From contig NC_088316.1 in the NCBI RefSeq assembly GCF_910592395.1, positions 16,802,001 through 16,866,000 on the forward strand: a DNA stretch of 64,000 nt. Direction: 5' to 3'. Under the pieces are notes generated by a model that ran no database searches, was not told where the DNA came from, and was given only the letters and a program-made list of their open reading frames with translations. Source of the DNA: Lineus longissimus. Lineage: Eukaryota > Nemertea > Pilidiophora > Heteronemertea > Lineidae. A program made the translations under genes and the position numbers. Of this stretch, positions 53,601-64,000 are shown one piece after another; within the stretch, counting starts at the first letter, position 1, and each line of letters opens with the position of its first letter.

Positions 53601-56600
53601 AACCTTCAGACGCAGGAATATGATGCGAAAATGATTTGCCTGAAATCAAACCTTTTCAGAGTGATTTATGAGAGGAGTTTATTAATAGAAACCAAAGAAT
53701 GGAGAACTTTAACCAAATCAAGACAGATCTATTTTTTAGAAAATTGCTCCTCAGCAAATTCTTAATGGAACGATACTTGTTTTCTTTTACAGATGAAACA
53801 CACACAGTGACGCAGGGATGTTAATTATGGTATGTATTCATACATGTAAGTAGAGGGTGGCCCAAAACTTCCCACAGACCCAAGAAACAGACAAACATAT
53901 TTCCATCCCCCTCAGACTAAAAACAGTAGTACCAATAGTGACATGAGCCAATTTTTGCTTTTAACCCTTTCCAGTCCAAAACATACTATCTGATTTCCGC
54001 AGACAAGCGAGACCAGAATAAGGGAGACTTAACTAAGTTAATAATACATGGGTTTGCGTGTCAAGTAATTTCCCTAAAGGCTGAGTTACATATTAAGATG
54101 CCATGAGGAGTTAACTGGGTAATGAACTTATGCAGTGGCAGAAGTTATGGATCTCTCAAGAAACGGGCTACTGGAAGGGGAAATAAAGGTCACTGTTTCT
54201 CAACGATAATTGGGACTTTAAGCCTGAAATTCATTGACCATTTTATACTGCAAGGGGAAGTGTTCGAATCAGAAATGAGAAAGAGACTTTACGTAGTATC
54301 ACAACAAGCCATCTCGACAAATTCCTCTCAACAATAAGAGATGCCTAAATACCCCTGACGAAGCACCCTCATCTATCCTTAACGGCTAGAGAGCAGCGTA
54401 CATGCATCACGTCACATGGATGAGACTTGTCAGCACAGCCATTCCTCTCAGAAAAAAATCTCCGGGACGTCATTACAGAAATGTGCATCCTTAGACTTTC
54501 TTCGTATAAATTGTACAACACTTCAGCAATATATCAACAGAATTAAAGGGACATTGTCTCAAGATAATGATATGATACCACTAGGATATCTGATGATGTT
54601 GGATATCAGCTGAGGATCCAGAGCGGGCTCACCGGGCCAACTTCACTCACTCATAATGGACTTAGCTGGTGTAGCTAATTTATCTATCTGAACCATTTGC
54701 TTCAAGTAGTGACCTAATTACCACACTCTATGCCAGTCTTTAATGGATATGAGACCCAAACGATGCAAAGTTCCACTAGAGACCACTCTAGTCTGCCAAC
54801 ACAATTATTCCATCTGTCGTTTGGGTGTTTCCAAGCCACTTTACAAGGAGTATAAGGGCTGGTTCTCCCATAATGGAACTGCTTCATGCTGAATAGGACA
54901 TCGGGATAGAATTTCATTTCATCACCCATATCAAATCACCGACATCAGCACTAACGAGGTGTGGGGCTCATTATCAGTCGATACCAGACATTAATTAGTC
55001 TTTCTAATCAGCAACACTCGTGCGTAATTAACTATATGCCTAAATATTGACCCCGGCCCTCCTCCTCATTCCTCTTAGAGAATTGTCAAATGCATTCAAT
55101 TCAAATATTTCTTGAGTTCAATAATTCATGTAGCTCATTTCGCAAGGCGTTTAAAATTCTCTCCTATTTGAGCTGGTGGAGCTCTGTTCGGGGAGACAAA
55201 ATGGCTGACTTACGGGGTCAGCTTTAGATGTTTCTCATGTAGCATCAGTGGTGACATCGAAAACCACAGAGCCGCACCCCGTACCTCAACGCAGTTAAGC
55301 CACACCACAGCAAGAGGTGCTCATCTGGAAAGAGGTGATTAGCTATAACTTAAGCATGCTGGCAAAAAAGGGTTAAAGGATGTACACGCAAAAGCAATCA
55401 GTAATCAATTAAACATTACATGAACCCCACATGAGTAACAGTTCCACCAAATCAAAAAACACACAAAAACAACATACCAATAGTAGCAAGAGCGTAGATA
55501 TTGAGCTAACTGCAGACATGCTTGAAGTCATAAACATACTTTACCCCAGCAACAGAATCCATCGTTACCAGGATAAAAAAGGCGCAACACGCATCGCATG
55601 AATCTAACAGGCAGTTTATCATGAGTCTGCCTGACACACAAAGCCATCGCAAGTACTACTTTCAATTTTCTCATTAATCACCAACAAGATGAAAAAGGGT
55701 CTTTGTTCGTTGACATCAACAGCGTAGTGCTATCATCCTAAAGTGACAGAGCATGCTGGTTACTGATTTCGTTCTCAACTTCAGTAGAGAAGAGGACTTC
55801 ACTTGCATGGTTTCGCGTAGCAGCCAGAGGAGAAGCAGGATTAACTTTTGAGCCGGTACAAATAAATAGTTCAGAATTGCTGTGCAGCCAGCTAGCATTG
55901 CACATATACATGCACTGATCCTATTATACACACAAACAGATCATCGAACATCTGGGTACATTTTCTAATGCATCCAAGAACCACATGAAACATCTCACAC
56001 CCTGACCTTTACGTTCTAAGACAGCCATTGCCTGCTTCAGTATCAACAGACCGTAAGAAGGCTTGTGGCTAGAGCCCAAAGGACTGAAATGTACAAATGG
56101 ACATACTATAAACTGATGAAATACCCGAAGGATTGACATGCATTCACACTGATGGGCAATTCCATCACCTCAGAGGCAAAGGGCTGGTCATGATTGTTAT
56201 TCACGACAGCCAATCGACTAGATGGAGTCTCGTTCGGTGACGTTCACTGAATCAGAATGATTACCTTGTATGGCCTCATAAAGCTTGTGTCCATTCCCGA
56301 CATGAAGACGAGATATGTCAGTAACGTCTATCTGTTTCTAAGGGAAACAAACTCCGAGCTGTGTCCATCCCATGATGATAGATGTTATTCTCTTCGGCCA
56401 TAGATCAAACCAGTCGTGGTCAACATGGTCAGTGAAACAGGATGTTTGCGCTCTGTTACAATCATATGGCCTCTTAGTGGTTGTATCCATGTGATTGTCA
56501 GATATTGACATGTACGAGACCAAAAGTGGTCGGGGAAACACACTTGTGTCGAATTCCAAAGATAAGATGTTGGACACCACATTTTTACTGAAAGGCCCCA

Positions 56601-59221
56601 CAGGTGATAAAATGGGACCTTGGAGAAAGATTGCAGCAATCTGATCTAAAAGATTGGATACAACCTTTTGAAATCAGATACATGTGGTATTCAACAACAT
56701 TTAGTGTTGATCTGATTAAGAACGCTCAGGAGACATTAGCACTGAATCGTCTTGAGAAACCAGTCCACACAGTTGTGAATTGGATGGAGGTAGAGAAGAT
56801 GGAGTTTGCCATAAATGAAGAACTCCGGTAAACATGGGTTACACTGTCACTGACCTGATTACCAGTTTCTTGAACTGGTGAACATCATACCTCAAAAAAT
56901 GACAATGGTCTCACACCTCGTTAATAATCCTAAAGCACAACGGCCTCGGGCCAATATTAATCGCTACAAAACCAATAATAAATCAGGAAGACAAAAGAAG
57001 ACGGATCGCTGCTCTCCTAATATCCAGTCTATGTTACCTTCTTGACGGCCTGCTTATCTAGATATCGTATGCCGTAAATCACCCAAGGGGTAGTTAACGA
57101 AATCCCAAGATGGATGACCGGTTTTACCCTGCCTGGTGGTGATGGAAGTGTTCCATCCATTCTGGACATAAGTACAAGCTGAAATCAAGTGGCACGCTTT
57201 TATGGACACCAGTATGAGCTGCACTCGGGGAGGTCTTGGTGCAAGACTGCCTATTACCAGTGACAATGACCAGCTTGTTCAAGGGGGAAACTTGAAGTCT
57301 GTCACGTCTGTGTGCCTCTCAGGCTCTTAACCTCAAATTCAAATTCTTTGCCCCATTTTTGTTTTCTTTGGTTGATTTTTTAGGGACATCTCTAAAACTG
57401 CTGCCAGCCATCTTTGATTCATTCTCTGATTCTTCTAAGGACATAGCGAAATGATCCCCCACAGCTCATGATGGACGGCTCACTTTAGTTTCATGGCCGA
57501 TTTAGCATTGCAAAGTGGTCAGGTCTGGCTGCTATTGTTATATTGATGAGCTGAGGGACCATCAAGATGGCTCAAGGTGATAGTCATTTGATGGGATGGG
57601 TCAACTGATGTCTTCAGCTTGCTTGTTGTTCGATTTACATTATACACCGTTGACCAGCAGTACCAAACTTGTAATGCTCTACCGGTACCTAATTCTGTCC
57701 AGGTTTTTGACACATCAAAATTTTTATTCTCATTTTTGTGTTCTTCTCTCTCCAAATGATCTTTAATGTTTTGGTGACGACAGGACGAACCTTCGCAGCA
57801 CTTTGTTGTTAGCATCACAGCAAGACATACAGTGGCTGAGCCACCCATTTCACTGGCACATATCTTTGTCAGGAAAGTGAGGATCCTGATAGCGATTTTT
57901 GTAATCCATCCCAGTATCCAAAAAAGACCATTGGCTCCCATGACGATGTGGTGCAACATTCTTCACGTTTCTTCCCTCACAATGACCGATCTGTATTTCA
58001 CTTCCCAGTAGGTAATAGGCCCATTACTGGACTCCCTGCTGGTGCACATCAATAGGTCACAGAAGAATCTATCATGACAGGATTTTGTGGCTCAAGAATT
58101 ATTGGCATATCACTTCGGCTAGAAAATTCCTTCAAGATTGCTTTCGTGATGGATCGATTGTGCGTCTCTCTTGTGATGAAACTCATCGTCTATCAACGGA
58201 CACTAATTAAAGGGAGAAAACTACACCTAAAGTGCTCCCAAATGAGAGACTTCGATTATGACTCGTAAATCGCTGCATTAAGCGATAAGAACTCAGGTGC
58301 TTGTTGGCTTGATAACAGGTAATTGCGACTCCCTATAATGAATGAATACCTAAGCCATGACCAGAGGCCATTTGCACTGCATATGGCCATCCAATTATAA
58401 CTGACAGCACCAGACAGAGTCACAAGCAAGTCATCACCCCTCCTAACAGTTAACTTGAGTACCTTCCTAAAAAAAAAGCATGAATTTTAAAAGCTCATAA
58501 CTGACCTTCCCAGTACATACCCATCCCAGGTTCGCTACAGAATTTTCATGGTTGTACATGCAGATTAAATATCCCCCAGGAGATATTTTAAACAAAATCA
58601 TTATTCCAACCAATTTTCCTCATACAGGCAAAGTTTATCATTGGAATATGACAAAAATCATGAATTATAATGATTAGAAAATAAAATTATGTGGCAGGTT
58701 TGGGTCGACAGAAACGTCCTGGGTGTCATTACTGAGGAGCATTACAATTTCCACATCTTAATGGTAGAGTCTAACTGGTTTTGAGGGGAATATGTCCTCA
58801 CTCGAAATTTCAGAACGTTTGGGTGAATGACATTTTAGAATCATTGAAGTGAGAGTGGACCCAGGTGCCATTTGGTCATTTCAATCAACTAAAGACCAGG
58901 AAACCAAGGCTCTTGGGGCAATGAAAATGATGGCCAGGCGACTTAAAGAGAACTTGCAGATGAGTGCTTCGTTTGTTGGCGTTTTCGTTTATAAAATTCG
59001 ATAAAAAACCCAGAGTGACTCCAGCGCTTGAGGCACACAGCTGAAAAGTAAATTAACTTCTAAATCGCATTTTAGTCTATAAATGAACTAAAATGTGAAT
59101 TCCCCGAATCTTTTATTCCTTGAGATTACTGACACCAGATATTGAGCCAGCAATGCTATTATCTATTTCCTTGCTTTTGTGTTGGGGGTGGGATTGCACT
59201 GGGTAGCTTATCTGTCACGAA

Positions 59222-59472
59222 AAGTTCAACTCTGAAAGATGAAAAAATTTCCAAGTCCAAATATTTTTTTCACTTCTTTTTTTTCTGCTCAAAATGAGAA
59301 ACATCATAAGTCCAAAAAAAAATTTTTACTGAAATTTTTTCCGAACTTCGAACTTATAAAAAAATTCAACTCTGAAAGATAAAATTTTTCAAGTCCACAT
59401 TTTTTTCACTTCTTTTTTTCTGCTCAAAATGTGGAAACATCATCAGTCCAAAAAGTTTGTTGACTTTGAAAA
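59222..59472. repeat. Diverged AT-rich tandem duplication (about 138-bp period)
   Basis: Two copies (59222-59340 and 59360-59472) share TTCAACTCTGAAAGAT, a T-rich CACTTC block, CTGCTCAAAATG and CATCA-GTCCAAAAA. They lie about 100 bp before the splice acceptor of the 59625 gene. Confidence 0.75.
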
Positions 59473-59624
59473 TTTTTCCAAATTAGTGTCTCTGCTATCT
59501 CTTAGCCCCTCACTTGAGTCCACCTAAGTTTGTTCACAGTTTTATAAGATATCCTCATATTCTCACTCTTCATATTTTTCAGATCTCCACTCAACTATGA
59601 CAGCTCAATGAGACCAGATGCGTG

Positions 59625-61007
59625 ATGTCAAAAATATCCCCCGGTGAGAAGCACGCACCGAAACATGATTACGAAATCGGGAACGCGACGCGTCTTAAAA
59701 AACCGCTGAGGAATATCACGGTTGATTTTGTGACGTTAAACAACACGGAACCGGAAAACAGTTACAATTCACATCCACCAATTACAAGCCCGACTTGGTC
59801 TCAAGTGACGGCCCTTCCATTGCGGAACACCACAAGCATCACCTCTGAGTACGAGAATACTCGTTTCAAAAGTAAAACAACAATTGATGATTTATACAAA
59901 GAGTACGACCCTGTGACTGGTATCAAAACAGGGGGCTTCTTCAGTGGATGTCTGTTCTTAGCTTTGATGTACATGCTATATAAAAAGAAGTGTCGGAAAC
60001 CATCCGATTCAGACAGCCGTCGGGGATCTAAGAGTAAAGTCACAATTGAGGAAGAAACAATGCAGGTTGTCACAGAATGCATGGTGCCGAGGGTGAGTCG
60101 AAGTCCAAGTCAGGAAACAACGCATTTATTAAATCAGCAGATAGTGGTTGAGGTGGAGACGCACCCGGAACCCAATCTGCCCGACGAGGAGGTGAATGCT
60201 TTTGACGCAACAGCGGAATGGGTTCAAACGCAACCGCTAGACATGCACAGTTTAAGTGATATGAGTATTGTGATAAATATTGAGAATGCATCCGCGTCTC
60301 CTACAGACGATGAAGAATATGAAGAATTTTATGATGAGTCGATAAATCTCGAACCTACGGTGCAAGAAAATATGCTCACTGTCCTGAACGCTGATATGTT
60401 TCCGAGCCCGATCTTGCTACCGAGCCCGATTTTAGAGACGTGTAGTGATGTCGGTAGCATCGAAGATTACCCGGTGCCAAATCTACAGATGCAACAGCGC
60501 AATAGTATATCGAATCCTGTATCAATTCCGACCATTCCCTCGCAAGTGACTAGACCGAAAGTTAGACTAGGCCACAAACAACGTGCTAGTTCCTTGAAAC
60601 GGCCCAGCGATCATGACCACAGGCACATGCCAAGCCTTTGCTCAAATATATCCAATCAAAAGTCCCGCAGTTCAAATACGCTGCACGTTCGTTTCAGCAG
60701 CGATACGATGATAAATAAACCAAAGCGGAAATACAGGAGCCAGATGTCGCTACGTAGTAACTCCTGCAGCTCTGGGAGTTCAAGGAGTTCAAAACGGTCA
60801 GACCTGAGTAACCGTTCCGATCCGTCAAGTAAACCACTTTTAAAACGAATAACGGATAAGTTTACGCCGTCATCAGGGCGCTGGTTCAAGTCATGTGACC
60901 ACTTGCCTATGGATTATAGTTTACAGGTCTCGAGCCATTCAGAGCCCGATGAACAGACTTCGATGCTAAATAAGTCGCACTCCATGCAAGACACAACAAC
61001 ATTATAA
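59625..61007 (+). CDS. Single-pass membrane protein without signal peptide, unrecognised family
   Basis: 460 residues in one coding exon. The start is the ATG at 59625; the codon before it is GTG, and an in-frame stop lies at 59598. An acceptor (TTTTTCAG) ends near 59581, so a 5' non-coding exon is expected. The first 100 residues carry four N-glycosylation sequons (N20, N30, N39 and RNTT) but no signal peptide, followed by EYDPVTGIKTGG and one TM helix (about 103-122) with a KKKCRK stop-transfer. This suggests N-outside, C-inside topology (type III). The cytoplasmic part has an acidic DDEEYEEFYDES patch, a FPSPILLPSPIL duplication, a Ser/Arg-rich stretch and C-terminal TTTL. Function unknown; possibly a membrane scaffold or signalling adaptor (inference). 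Confidence 0.75.
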   Translation: MSKISPGEKHAPKHDYEIGNATRLKKPLRNITVDFVTLNNTEPENSYNSHPPITSPTWSQVTALPLRNTTSITSEYENTRFKSKTTIDDLYKEYDPVTGIKTGGFFSGCLFLALMYMLYKKKCRKPSDSDSRRGSKSKVTIEEETMQVVTECMVPRVSRSPSQETTHLLNQQIVVEVETHPEPNLPDEEVNAFDATAEWVQTQPLDMHSLSDMSIVINIENASASPTDDEEYEEFYDESINLEPTVQENMLTVLNADMFPSPILLPSPILETCSDVGSIEDYPVPNLQMQQRNSISNPVSIPTIPSQVTRPKVRLGHKQRASSLKRPSDHDHRHMPSLCSNISNQKSRSSNTLHVRFSSDTMINKPKRKYRSQMSLRSNSCSSGSSRSSKRSDLSNRSDPSSKPLLKRITDKFTPSSGRWFKSCDHLPMDYSLQVSSHSEPDEQTSMLNKSHSMQDTTTL

Positions 61008-63945
<2,938 letters not shown>

Positions 63946-64000
63946 CTGCAGAAGTAGAAACCATATGGGGTCAAATTAAAGGATCACCAGACACTATTTC

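Larger units (their letters stand above)
33998..59624. other. 25.6-kb region with no supportable gene
   Basis: All long open frames here lack recognisable domains and flanking splice logic. The region holds MITE-like copies, a pearl-like element, tetranucleotide repeats and small tandem duplications listed separately. Part of it is probably the 5' non-coding intron and control region of the 59625 gene, because that gene has a splice acceptor just before its start. AATAAA near 35099 may serve the second Ig gene. Confidence 0.5.

Noticed and set aside
55716-55931. Minus-strand frame with a cysteine- and leucine-rich start, considered as a small secreted protein
   Set aside because: Signal-like stretch is internal, no exon signals, no family resemblance.
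57519-57959. 146-codon minus-strand frame starting with ATG and a hydrophobic N-terminus
   Set aside because: No recognised domain, no clear promoter or splice context, composition like random AT-rich DNA; too weak to call.
59622-59624. Start of the 460-residue membrane protein at 59622
   Set aside because: That codon is GTG; the ATG at 59625 is the first true start after an in-frame stop.

Overview
The window is genomic DNA from an animal. Genes are split by GT-AG introns, coding exons are short, and most of the sequence is AT-rich and non-coding with interspersed repeats. The protein families (MBTD1-like, WBP4, GLYR1/N-PAC, AADAT) are bilaterian. A repeat that resembles the pearl/Helitron-like elements of oysters, plus a tRNA-derived SINE, suggests a marine invertebrate, perhaps a lophotrochozoan. 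That last step is inference; no species can be named from the sequence.

Layout. (1) 158-6210, minus: an MBTD1/L3MBTL2-like Polycomb-type protein with an FCS zinc finger and four MBT repeats; its 3' end lies beyond the window. (2) 6342-9194, plus: WBP4, a spliceosomal WW protein, divergent from the MBT gene across about 130 bp. (3) 9195-12312: convergent intergenic DNA. (4) 12313-28090, minus: GLYR1/N-PAC, rebuilt as 16 coding exons with consistent reading phases. Its 10.3-kb intron holds a complete opposite-strand gene at 19874-22546 for an LRR-Ig transmembrane receptor with nine 11-residue repeats in its tail. (5) 31112-33997, plus: two tandem paralogous single-Ig transmembrane proteins of no family I recognise. 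(6) 33998-59624: about 25 kb with no supportable coding exon but several repeats (a MITE-like family, a pearl-like element, short tandem duplications). (7) 59625-61007, plus: a 460-residue single-pass membrane protein with no signal peptide. (8) 63298-63945, minus: two internal exons of AADAT (kynurenine/2-aminoadipate aminotransferase), which continues past the right edge.

Three genes concern chromatin or RNA processing (MBT reader, GLYR1, WBP4) and four encode cell-surface proteins. Three of those four end in class I PDZ-ligand-like tripeptides. No operon-like logic is expected in this genome; the informative arrangements are the shared divergent promoter, the nested gene and the tandem Ig pair. 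Exon boundaries were set by hand from splice signals, phase continuity and remembered family features. No database search was run.
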